Below, piece by piece: positions 1-5,658 of a stretch of DNA of 7,107 nt (position 1 is the first letter of the stretch; every line of letters starts with the position of its first letter). Below the pieces are notes generated by a model. The model did not search any database, was not told the DNA's origin, and was given only the letters and a program-made list of their open reading frames with translations. The position numbers were made by a program, and so were the translations under genes. The stretch is from Desulfuromonadales bacterium (GTDB lineage: Bacteria; Desulfobacterota; Desulfuromonadia; Desulfuromonadales; BM103). The stretch lies in assembly GCA_030630015.1 (NCBI GenBank), contig DAOVNV010000129.1, forward strand, positions 1 through 7,107, in the 5' to 3' direction.

Positions 1-1313
1 ATCCGGGCGTTGCAGTGCACGCCGAGCTGTTCAAGCCGGACATGCTGGCGGTTGCGGGCCGCTTCGACGCGGCTGCGGATGGCAGCACTCGCTTCAACCG
101 GGGCCGTATCGGTCAGATCCTGATGATTGATGCGCGGCACTTCGATATGCAGGTCGATGCGATCCAGCAATGGCCCTGACAAGCGGGTGCGATAGCGTTG
201 CAGCATCGGCGGGGTGCAGCTGCACTCGTGCTGTGGGTCACCGAGGAACCCGCACGGACAGGGGTTCATAGCGGCGATCATCATGAAGGTCGCCGGGTAG
301 GTCAGGCTCTGGGCGGCGCGGCTGATGCAGACCTGACCGTCTTCCAGCGGCTGGCGCAGCATCTCGAGGACGTTCTTCTTGAATTCGGGAAGTTCATCGA
401 GAAACAGCACGCCGTTGTGCGCCAAGGAGACTTCCCCCGGCTTGGGGTGGGTGCCGCCACCGATCAACCCTGCGTCTGAGATGGTGTGATGGGGGCTGCG
501 GAAGATGCGCCGGGTGATCAGTGCCTGCCCACTGGGCAACAGTCCCATGATCGAGTGGATCTTGGTAGTTTCAAGGGCTTCTTCAAAGGTCTGGGGCGGC
601 AGGATGGTCGACAGGCGCCGGGCCAGCATGGTCTTGCCGCTGCCCGGCGGGCCGACCATCAGCAGATTGTGCCCGCCGGCCGCGGCGACTTCGAGGGCGC
701 GTTTGACATGGGCCTGGCCGCGCACCTCGGCAAAATCGAGGTCCTCCTCGACAGCCTTTCGAAACAGCTCCTCGATATCAACACGAAACGGTTGCAGTGA
801 ACTGTTCCCGGTCAGAAAGTCGACGACCTCGCCCAAGGTGGTCACCGGAAAAACCGGCAAGGCATCCACTAGACTGCCTTCTCTGGCATTGTCTTCCGGC
901 AGGATCAGCCCCTCCAGGTTCCAGGAGCGTGCGGCGACAGCGACCGGCAGCACCCCGCGCACCGGCTTGATGCGGCCATCCAGGGACAACTCGCCCATGA
1001 ACAGGTAGCGCTCGGCACGTTCAACCGGAATAACGCCAGTCGCGGTGAGCAGGCCGATCGCCATTGGTAGATCGAACGAGGCGCCCTCTTTGCGGATGTC
1101 GGCCGGAGCCAGGTTGATGGTGATGCGTCGGTTGGGAAAGTCGTAGCTGGAATTCTTGATGGCGGACTTGACGCGGTCCTTGCTTTCCTTGACCGCGCCT
1201 TCCGGCAGGCCGACCGTGGAAAACTGTGGAAGACCCTGGGCGATGTCGACTTCGACTTCGACGGGATAGGCATCGATGCCTATCAACGCGCCGGATAAAA
1301 CCCTGGCGAGCAT
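1..1313 (-). CDS. comM: ComM/YifB-family Mg-chelatase-like AAA+ ATPase (C-terminus beyond window)
   Basis: An open frame of 437 codons begins at ATG 1313 and runs off the left edge; family members are about 500 residues, so roughly 70 C-terminal residues are missing. The start [20 protein letters not shown] is typical of the family and has an AGGAGGG Shine-Dalgarno sequence at 1318-1324. Residues 1 to about 190 form the Lon-protease-like/ChlI N-terminal domain. Next comes the Mg-chelatase AAA+ core, with Walker A GPPGSGKT at 221-228, the family signature [17 protein letters not shown], and Walker B LFLDE at 303-307. NPCPCG at 350-355 is followed by CSC; Cys352, 354, 364 and 366 are the probable zinc site. 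The [15 protein letters not shown] segment leads into the C-terminal domain. In Vibrio cholerae, ComM is a hexameric helicase that promotes branch migration during natural transformation. The family also occurs in bacteria not known to be competent, so the role here is inferred. It lies downstream of trxB on the same strand and may be co-transcribed with it. Confidence 0.95.
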   Translation of the reverse strand, partial: MLARVLSGALIGIDAYPVEVEVDIAQGLPQFSTVGLPEGAVKESKDRVKSAIKNSSYDFPNRRITINLAPADIRKEGASFDLPMAIGLLTATGVIPVERAERYLFMGELSLDGRIKPVRGVLPVAVAARSWNLEGLILPEDNAREGSLVDALPVFPVTTLGEVVDFLTGNSSLQPFRVDIEELFRKAVEEDLDFAEVRGQAHVKRALEVAAAGGHNLLMVGPPGSGKTMLARRLSTILPPQTFEEALETTKIHSIMGLLPSGQALITRRIFRSPHHTISDAGLIGGGTHPKPGEVSLAHNGVLFLDELPEFKKNVLEMLRQPLEDGQVCISRAAQSLTYPATFMMIAAMNPCPCGFLGDPQHECSCTPPMLQRYRTRLSGPLLDRIDLHIEVPRINHQDLTDTAPVEASAAIRSRVEAARNRQHVRLEQLGVHCNAR

Positions 1314-1339
1314 ATGTCCCTCCTGAGGTGAATTACAAG

Positions 1340-1363
1340 GCCCTCTTCTCAAGCGAAAAGGGC
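1340..1363. repeat. Imperfect inverted repeat between trxB and comM
   Basis: Two 9-nt arms (1340-1348 and 1355-1363) pair except at one position around a 6-nt loop. Neither strand has a T-run after it, so it is not a standard intrinsic terminator. It would lie in the transcript leader of comM and could affect mRNA stability or processing. Significance is low. Confidence 0.3.
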
Positions 1364-1378
1364 AATACATGTCAAACG

Positions 1379-1384
1379 ATTATA
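1379..1384 (-). promoter_or_regulatory. Possible internal -10 box for comM
   Basis: On the minus strand a perfect TATAAT lies about 66 nt upstream of the comM start, within the trxB-comM gap. No good -35 box stands at 16-18 nt; the nearest TTGACG is about 25 nt upstream. It may give comM some transcription independent of trxB, or it may be chance. Confidence 0.25.
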
Positions 1385-1432
1385 CCGACAGCGACCAGAA
1401 TAAGGGCACCGTCAAGAAAGCGCAATCCCCGG

Positions 1433-2362
1433 TTATTCGAACTCATCCAGGTACTTCTCGGTAACGATGGCGGCAACCGCTCCGTCGCCGACCGCTGTAG
1501 CGATCTGCTTGAGGATCTTCTTGCGCACGTCGCCAGCCGCGAACACACCGGGCATCGAGGTGCGGCAATCCGGGTCGGTCATGATATAGCCCTCCGGATC
1601 GAGTTCGAGGATGTCGGCGAGAAAATGCGCCTTCGGCGTGACGCCGATGGCGACGAACATGCCGGCTGTTTCCAGAGTTTGGCTGCTGCCGTCCTTGAGG
1701 TTGGTCAGTTCCAGGTGAGTCACACCCGAGTTGTCACCGATGATCTGCTCGACGGAGCTGTCCCAGACCGGTTCGATCTTTTCATTGGCAAAGATCCGGT
1801 CTTGCAGGACTCTGGTGGCGCGCAGTTCGTCACGCCGGTGAATCAGATAGACCTTACTGGCAAAGCGGCATAGAAAGAGAGCTTCCTCGGCAGCAGTGTC
1901 GCCGCCGCCGATAATGGCAACCGGTACATCGCGGAAGAACGCACCATCGCAGGTCGCGCAATAGGAAACACCCCGTCCGGTGAACTCGGTTTCGTTGGGG
2001 ATTCCCAGTTTCTTCGGTTCGGCGCCGGTGGTGATGATCACCGCTCTGGTCCGAACCTGCTTGCCGTCCACAGTGACAACCTTGATTTCGCCCTCGTCAA
2101 CCAGGCTTTCGACTTCGCCTGTGACCACTTCGAGACCAAACTCCTGGCAGTGCTCTTGAAAGCGGATCATCAGGTCGGGTCCGTCGATCCCGCCCGGAAA
2201 CCCGGGATAATTCTCTACCTTGGTGGTGGTCATGACCTGGCCGCCCAGGATCATGCGTTCGACCAGCAGGGTTTTCAGCTTGGCGCGCGATGTATAGAGC
2301 CCGGCAGTCAATCCGGCCGGGCCGCCGCCAACGATCAGTACGTCATAAAGTGTTTCCGTCAT
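1433..2362 (-). CDS. trxB: Thioredoxin reductase (NADPH)
   Basis: A 309-residue FAD enzyme that passes electrons from NADPH to thioredoxin in the cytoplasm. Visible motifs, in order: the FAD-binding GGGPAG at 12-17; the redox-active CATC at 135-138 within SYCATCDGAFF; the NADPH Rossmann motif GGGDTAAEEA at 152-161; HRRDELRA from 175, whose arginines are the usual NADPH 2'-phosphate contacts; and GVFAAGDV at 272-279, which contacts FAD. Length matches the low-molecular-weight bacterial class (about 310-320 residues). The frame is open to 2413, but I place the start at ATG 2362 because a GGAGG Shine-Dalgarno sequence (2370-2374) stands 7 nt before it and MTETLYDVLIVGG matches the family N-terminus. 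The 17 residues further upstream resemble no family extension. The C-terminus ends in KYLDEFE then TAA. It is the first gene of a probable trxB-comM unit and diverges from the small membrane protein gene. Confidence 0.97.
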   Translation of the reverse strand: MTETLYDVLIVGGGPAGLTAGLYTSRAKLKTLLVERMILGGQVMTTTKVENYPGFPGGIDGPDLMIRFQEHCQEFGLEVVTGEVESLVDEGEIKVVTVDGKQVRTRAVIITTGAEPKKLGIPNETEFTGRGVSYCATCDGAFFRDVPVAIIGGGDTAAEEALFLCRFASKVYLIHRRDELRATRVLQDRIFANEKIEPVWDSSVEQIIGDNSGVTHLELTNLKDGSSQTLETAGMFVAIGVTPKAHFLADILELDPEGYIMTDPDCRTSMPGVFAAGDVRKKILKQIATAVGDGAVAAIVTEKYLDEFE

Positions 2363-2391
2363 TGTCCAACCTCCGTGAAAAATCACCAATA

Positions 2392-2420
2392 AACATAGCA
2401 CAGCCGCATGCAAAAGAAAA
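2392..2420 (-). promoter_or_regulatory. Candidate promoter of trxB
   Basis: Reading the minus strand, TTTTCT (2415-2420) and TATGTT (2392-2397) are 17 nt apart, and TGC directly precedes the -10, giving an extended -10. The -35 match is poor (3 of 6). Transcription would start near 2385, leaving a leader of about 20 nt that contains the GGAGG site. Confidence 0.35.
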
Positions 2421-2454
2421 TGGATTCAACTGGCTAGTAAAACTTTTGGGAGGC

Positions 2455-2483
2455 TTGATTTCGGTCTTCCCAGAGCCTAGAAT
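2455..2483 (+). promoter_or_regulatory. Candidate sigma70-type promoter of the small membrane protein gene
   Basis: TTGATT (2455-2460) and TAGAAT (2478-2483) are separated by exactly 17 nt, matching the consensus at 4 of 6 and 5 of 6 positions. A start near 2490 would give a leader of about 55 nt. It is placed back-to-back with the trxB promoter candidate. Confidence 0.55.
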
Positions 2484-2545
2484 GAGCAGAGATTGTTTTC
2501 GGCTATTGCCGCACCACTTTTCCAAGACCCTCTAGGGGCTCGATT

Positions 2546-2929
2546 ATGCGCCGTTTGGTAAAACCGCTGTTCTGGATTTTGATATTTGTTCTTCTGCTGG
2601 TCGGTCTGGACCAGTTTCTGGTGCGGACTCCTCCTGTCCATCCGGCTCATGCGGCGCTGAGCGAGTTTTATCGTGATTTCAGAAGCCGTTTGTTCTCGGT
2701 CATCGTGATCCAGGAATCGAATGCGCCGCAAACGGTCGAAGCAGTGATCGAAAAGAAACGGCAGCCTGCTGGTGCGGCGGCTCCCGCGCCAGCCCCGGCC
2801 AAAACGCCTGCACCGCAAAGCAGCGGGCGATTCGTTTACGCTGATGCCCAGGGTGTGTTGCAGTTTGCCGATTCGCTGGAAGAGGTGCCCAAGGAGTACC
2901 GGGGCAGCGCTGAGCCTTTGGGGGAATGA
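2546..2929 (+). CDS. Small membrane-anchored protein with DUF4124-like C-terminal segment, unknown function
   Basis: A 127-residue protein with ATG 2546 and AGGGG (2534-2538) at 7 nt spacing. Residues 1-7 are basic (MRRLVKP), followed by one hydrophobic segment at about 8-25 (FWILIFVLLLVGLDQFLV) without a clear signal peptidase site, so it is probably an N-terminal anchor with the rest in the periplasm. Residues 30-72 are a mixed, partly charged region. About 75-91 is an Ala/Pro-rich linker (AAAPAPAPAKTPAP). Residues 95-119 (GRFVYADAQGVLQFADSLEEVPKEYR) resemble the DUF4124 pattern of an aromatic-rich strand, G-V-x-x-F-x-D-S/T and V-P-x-x-Y, which often occurs in cell-envelope proteins. That resemblance is by eye. 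The gene stands alone, divergent from trxB and convergent with the amidohydrolase gene, and has its own candidate promoter. A plausible ribosome site, promoter and membrane/linker/domain organisation support a real gene; I cannot assign a function. Confidence 0.75.
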   Translation: MRRLVKPLFWILIFVLLLVGLDQFLVRTPPVHPAHAALSEFYRDFRSRLFSVIVIQESNAPQTVEAVIEKKRQPAGAAAPAPAPAKTPAPQSSGRFVYADAQGVLQFADSLEEVPKEYRGSAEPLGE

Positions 2930-3011
2930 CCGGTACGTGGGACGCGGAAAGCGGAAAGCCCCCTTGATTGCGTCGTGCCAGGTCGGGCGGATGAAGTTTC
3001 CTCCACTGCAG

Positions 3012-3060
3012 TCAAAAAATTATAAGGACTGACGTTGTGAGACGCTGGCGGGTTCAGTCC
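3012..3060 (-). terminator. Possible intrinsic terminator of the nitrilase-family gene
   Basis: On the minus strand, a 7-bp perfect stem (GGACTGA at 3054-3060 with TCAGTCC at 3026-3032) is followed by TTATAATTTTTTG. The first arm contains the TGA stop codon of the amidohydrolase gene. The 21-nt loop is unusually long, so strength is doubtful. No separate plus-strand terminator is evident for the convergent small gene. Confidence 0.42.
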
Positions 3061-3845
3061 AGGTTGCCGTACACGTCGCCGCGCCTCTCCTTATAGACCG
3101 GGATCTGCTTCCGGTAGCTGTCCATCTCTGCAAAATCGAATTCCGCCACCAACTCCGTAGCCGTCCCTCCCCCTTCGGCCAGAAGCTCACCTCGTGGTGC
3201 AATCAGCAGGCTCATGCCGAAAAAGTCGATCTTGCCCTGGCGGCCGCAGCAGTTGGCCGCAGCGACGAACAGCTGGTTTTCGATAGCCCGGGCACGCAAC
3301 AGGGTGCGCCAGTGCAGCTGTCTCGGGACTGGCCATTCGGCCGGCAGGCACAGGATCTCTGCACCCTCCAGACCCAGCTTGCGGAATAGTTCCGGGAAAC
3401 GCAGGTCGTAACAGATCGCCACGCCGACCCGCCCGACCGAGGTCGGCACGACCAGGCAGCTGTCGCCGGCTCCCAGGAAGTCGTCTTCGCGCATCACCGA
3501 GAATAGGTGCATTTTCCGGTAGCGGCCGATGATCTCACCACCATCCACCACGAAAGCTGTATTGTAGATGTGGCCATCAGCTGCTTCCGGCAGGCTGCCG
3601 ACAATGACCATTTGAAGGTTTTTCGACCACTCGCAGACCTTGTCAAGCACGCGCGGGGTTTGCGCGGCCAGTTCCGGAAGCTTGCGATAGGCATAGCCGC
3701 CGCTCCACATCTCGGGCAGGACGGCCAGTTGAGCGTTTTCAGCATTGACGCGTAGCAGGGCGTCCGCAGCCTTGTCAAGATTACGGTCGATTTCCCCCAG
3801 AGTGATATTGAACTGGATGGCGGCTGCTTTAACGATGCGTTCCAT
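3054..3845 (-). CDS. Carbon-nitrogen hydrolase (nitrilase superfamily amidohydrolase)
   Basis: A 263-residue cytosolic protein covering the whole nitrilase-superfamily fold. The catalytic triad is visible: Glu45 in LAVLPEMW, Lys111 in RYRKMHLF, and the nucleophile Cys145 in VAICYDLRFPELFR. Glu120 in MREDDFLGAG is a candidate for the conserved second glutamate. The enzymes hydrolyse or condense non-peptide C-N bonds. CYDLRFPELFR and KMHLF are most like the Nit/omega-amidase-type branch (YafV, Nit1/Nit2), which acts on small linear amides such as alpha-ketoglutaramate or deaminated glutathione. The substrate cannot be fixed from sequence alone, so I give no symbol. Start ATG 3845 has GGAGG at 3850-3854 with short 4-nt spacing and gives the expected N-terminus (MERIVKAAAIQFNITLGEID). 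It is monocistronic, divergent from nhaD and convergent with the small membrane protein gene. Length and motifs are intact. Confidence 0.93.
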   Translation of the reverse strand: MERIVKAAAIQFNITLGEIDRNLDKAADALLRVNAENAQLAVLPEMWSGGYAYRKLPELAAQTPRVLDKVCEWSKNLQMVIVGSLPEAADGHIYNTAFVVDGGEIIGRYRKMHLFSVMREDDFLGAGDSCLVVPTSVGRVGVAICYDLRFPELFRKLGLEGAEILCLPAEWPVPRQLHWRTLLRARAIENQLFVAAANCCGRQGKIDFFGMSLLIAPRGELLAEGGGTATELVAEFDFAEMDSYRKQIPVYKERRGDVYGNLD

Positions 3846-3881
3846 TGGGCCTCCATAAAAAATATAACAATGTTTTAGTCA

Positions 3882-3910
3882 GGTATAGACGAAATATCAT
3901 TAATGGTTAA
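3882..3910 (-). promoter_or_regulatory. Candidate promoter of the nitrilase-family gene
   Basis: On the minus strand, TTAACC (3905-3910) and TATACC (3882-3887) are 17 nt apart, each matching 4 of 6 consensus bases, in an AT-rich stretch. A start near 3875 would give a leader of about 30 nt ending in the GGAGG site. Confidence 0.38.
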
Positions 3911-3970
3911 ACACCCTCAGACTAGGTTTTTTTGTCGCATTTGCAAGGCGTTAGAGATGCCCGAGTTTGC

Positions 3971-4000
3971 TTGACAGTGGCGCTTCAGGGGTGTTAAAAG
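3971..4000 (+). promoter_or_regulatory. Promoter of nhaD
   Basis: A perfect TTGACA (3971-3976) is followed after 18 nt by TAAAAG (3995-4000) preceded by TGT (an extended -10), or after 17 nt by TTAAAA (3994-3999). The predicted start near 4007 leaves a leader of about 115 nt, much longer than ribosome binding needs. The rest of the 277-bp gap 3846-4122 holds the divergent promoter of the amidohydrolase gene and no supportable gene. Confidence 0.6.
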
Positions 4001-4019
4001 ACATAGCGTTCTATCTATT

Positions 4020-4096
4020 GTCAGAGCATCCGATAAAGCTTGTCGACGTCCTTATGCCTGTATATCATAGCACGGCGGATTGACGTGGATTTTTTT
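4020..4096 (+). promoter_or_regulatory. Putative structured nhaD leader with alternative pairings and T7 run
   Basis: In the predicted 5' leader, GTCA (4020-4023) plus ATCCG (4028-4032) can pair with CGGAT plus TGAC (4076-4084), leaving a 4-nt bulge. Alternatively ACGTC (4046-4050) can pair with GACGT (4082-4086). The two share 4082-4084 and exclude each other. TATG (4053-4056) and CATA (4066-4069) could close an inner loop. A run of seven T follows at 4090-4096, 26 nt before the start codon. This layout resembles an attenuator or riboswitch platform, but I do not recognise a known class and the stems are short and found by eye. Confidence 0.33.
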
Positions 4097-4122
4097 AACC
4101 TTTTCCTGAACAGGGGTTTCTT

Positions 4123-5580
4123 GTGAAAAAGCTGTTTTTGACGTTGTTGTTGATGTTGACTGGGGTTTTGCCGGCGGCAGCCAGTGGCGGCGGCGGTGAA
4201 GTTCTGGACCTGACCGGCACCGGTCTCGGTATCCTCTCCCTGATTATCTTTGTTGCGGCTTACTCGCTGGTTATTTTTGAAGAGCAGCTGCATCTGCGCA
4301 AGAGCAAGCCGGTCATGTTGGCAGCCGGTATCATCTGGGTGCTGGTGGCAATCACCTATGTCGGCATGGGCGACACCCACACGGCGCACACTGCGATCAA
4401 GCACAACCTGCTCGAGTATGCCGAACTCTTCCTGTTCTTGCTGGCAGCCATGACCTACATCAACGCCATGGACGAGCGCAATGTTTTTCAGGCCCTGCGT
4501 TCCTGGCTGGTCAGCCGCGGCTTCACCCTGCGGGTCGTCTTCTGGGTGACCGGCGCGCTGGCATTCGTGATCTCGCCTCTGGCAGACAACCTGACCACCG
4601 CCCTGCTGATGGGTGCCGTAGTCATGGCGGTGGGCGGCAGCAATCGCAAATTTGTTGTGGTTGCCTGCATCAACGTGGTGGTTGCTGCTAACGCAGGCGG
4701 CGCCTTCTCCCCTTTCGGTGATATCACCACGCTGATGGTCTGGCAGAAGGGCAAGGTCGAGTTCATCGAGTTCTTCGCCATCTTCCTGCCGTCGCTGGTC
4801 AACTGGATCATCCCGGCGGTGATCATGAGTTTGGCGGTCAGCAAGGAGCGCCCGGAAGCCTTGGCAGAGGGCGTCCGCATGAAACTTGGCGCCAAGCGGA
4901 TCATCTTCTTGTTCATGCTGACCATTACCACGGCGGTTTCATTTCACAACTTCCTGCACCTGCCACCGGCGACCGGCATGATGCTCGGGCTGGGTTATCT
5001 TGGGTTCTTTTCCTATTATCTGAAAAAGAAAGAGCATCGTTCGACGACTGGCGATCAGCCGCTCGATATCCTCGGCCACAATCCTGACGAGCATGTAGAG
5101 CCTCCGGAGCCCGCTGCTCATGGCCACGGGACCCAGGGGTTTGACCTGTTCCGCAAGATCGCCCGGGCCGAGTGGGACACTCTGCTCTTCTTCTACGGCG
5201 TCATCCTCTGTGTCGGTGGCTTGGGCCAGTTCGGCTATCTGGCCATGACCTCGGCCTATATGTATCTGGACCTCGGCCCGACGACCGCCAACATTATTGT
5301 CGGTTTCCTGTCGGCAATCGTCGATAATATTCCGGTCATGTTCGCCGTTTTGACTATGGACCCGCACATGTCGCATGGCCAGTGGTTGCTGGTCACCCTG
5401 ACCGCCGGAGTGGGCGGCAGCATGCTGTCGATCGGTTCGGCAGCCGGTGTGGCGTTGATGGGTACGGCTCGTGGCGTCTATACGTTTGGCGCCCATCTGA
5501 AATGGAGCTGGGCCATCGCGCTCGGTTATGGGGCCAGCATCATGGTGCATCTCTGGGTCAATGCCAGCTATTTCCATTAG
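4123..5580 (+). CDS. nhaD: Na+/H+ antiporter NhaD
   Basis: A 485-residue inner-membrane exchanger of the ion transporter superfamily (NhaD/ArsB-like). Such proteins expel Na+ (and Li+) in exchange for protons, for pH and salt homeostasis. Residues 1-20 (MKKLFLTLLLMLTGVLPAAA) look like a signal sequence or first membrane helix; many further hydrophobic helices follow. Family markers: FVISPLADNLTTALLMG, with Asp155-Asn156; ANAGGAFSPFGDITTLMVW, with Asp200; and the repeat-related SAIVDNIPVMFA, with Asp401-Asn402. These two inverted acidic D-N pairs are the expected ion-site hairpins. GGSMLSIGSAAGVALMG and the C-terminal HLWVN also fit. A hydrophilic, His/Glu-rich loop (about 301-345) separates the two halves. 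The start is GTG 4123, with AGGGG at 4112-4116 and 6 nt spacing. It is probably a single-gene unit: own promoter and long leader upstream, strong terminator after the TAG. Confidence 0.95.
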   Translation: MKKLFLTLLLMLTGVLPAAASGGGGEVLDLTGTGLGILSLIIFVAAYSLVIFEEQLHLRKSKPVMLAAGIIWVLVAITYVGMGDTHTAHTAIKHNLLEYAELFLFLLAAMTYINAMDERNVFQALRSWLVSRGFTLRVVFWVTGALAFVISPLADNLTTALLMGAVVMAVGGSNRKFVVVACINVVVAANAGGAFSPFGDITTLMVWQKGKVEFIEFFAIFLPSLVNWIIPAVIMSLAVSKERPEALAEGVRMKLGAKRIIFLFMLTITTAVSFHNFLHLPPATGMMLGLGYLGFFSYYLKKKEHRSTTGDQPLDILGHNPDEHVEPPEPAAHGHGTQGFDLFRKIARAEWDTLLFFYGVILCVGGLGQFGYLAMTSAYMYLDLGPTTANIIVGFLSAIVDNIPVMFAVLTMDPHMSHGQWLLVTLTAGVGGSMLSIGSAAGVALMGTARGVYTFGAHLKWSWAIALGYGASIMVHLWVNASYFH

Positions 5581-5606
5581 AAGCGTTAGGACATTGGATT
5601 GAGCAG

Positions 5607-5640
5607 AGGCGGGGAGGCAACTCCCCGCCTTTCTGTTTTA
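5607..5640 (+). terminator. Strong intrinsic terminator of nhaD
   Basis: A perfect 10-bp GC-rich stem (AGGCGGGGAG at 5607-5616 with CTCCCCGCCT at 5621-5630) closes a GCAA tetraloop of the stable GNRA type. It is followed by TTCTGTTTTA. It lies 26 nt past the nhaD stop and ends only 19 nt before the hemW start codon. Confidence 0.93.
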
Positions 5641-5653
5641 TCTGTGGAAACAG
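5633..5653 (+). repeat. Second hairpin covering the hemW ribosome-binding region
   Basis: CTGTTT (5633-5638) can pair with AAACAG (5648-5653) around a 9-nt loop. The left arm is part of the nhaD terminator T-rich tail. The right arm includes the first two bases of the only Shine-Dalgarno-like AGG (5652-5654) for hemW. It cannot form fully while the tail is still in the RNA polymerase hybrid. Confidence 0.4.
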
Positions 5654-5658
5654 GTCTT

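Noticed and set aside
198..1273. Open frames on both strands overlapping comM (for example 198-479, 486-800, 505-1008 plus; 905-1273 minus)
   Set aside because: They lie antisense or out of frame to a long frame with unmistakable ComM motifs, lack ribosome sites and show low-complexity Arg/Ser/Pro composition typical of shadow frames.
1226..1873. 215-codon plus-strand frame overlapping the ends of comM and trxB
   Set aside because: It runs antisense to the conserved 3' end of trxB and the 5' end of comM; no recognisable domain.
2363..2413. N-terminal extension of TrxB to the ATG at 2413
   Set aside because: The 17 extra residues match no family extension, and ATG 2362 has GGAGG at ideal spacing. 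A signal-peptide role would also be odd for a cytosolic flavoprotein.
2944..2957. Tandem GCGGAAA repeat after the small membrane protein gene
   Set aside because: Only two 7-nt units; no family of copies in the window and no known site type.
3911..3936. CCT/AGG stem followed by T7 as a possible terminator on the plus strand
   Set aside because: The stem is about 3 bp, and no plus-strand gene precedes it closely.
4021..4404. 127-codon minus-strand frame across the nhaD leader and start
   Set aside because: Antisense to nhaD, no ribosome site or domain; Gln/Asn/Arg-rich shadow composition.
4939..5577. 212-codon minus-strand frame inside nhaD
   Set aside because: Antisense of a complete, motif-rich NhaD gene; nothing supports expression.
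5599..5658. N-terminal extension of HemW to the ATG at 5599
   Set aside because: It would translate through the nhaD terminator stem; HemW proteins begin only a few residues before the HIPFC motif.
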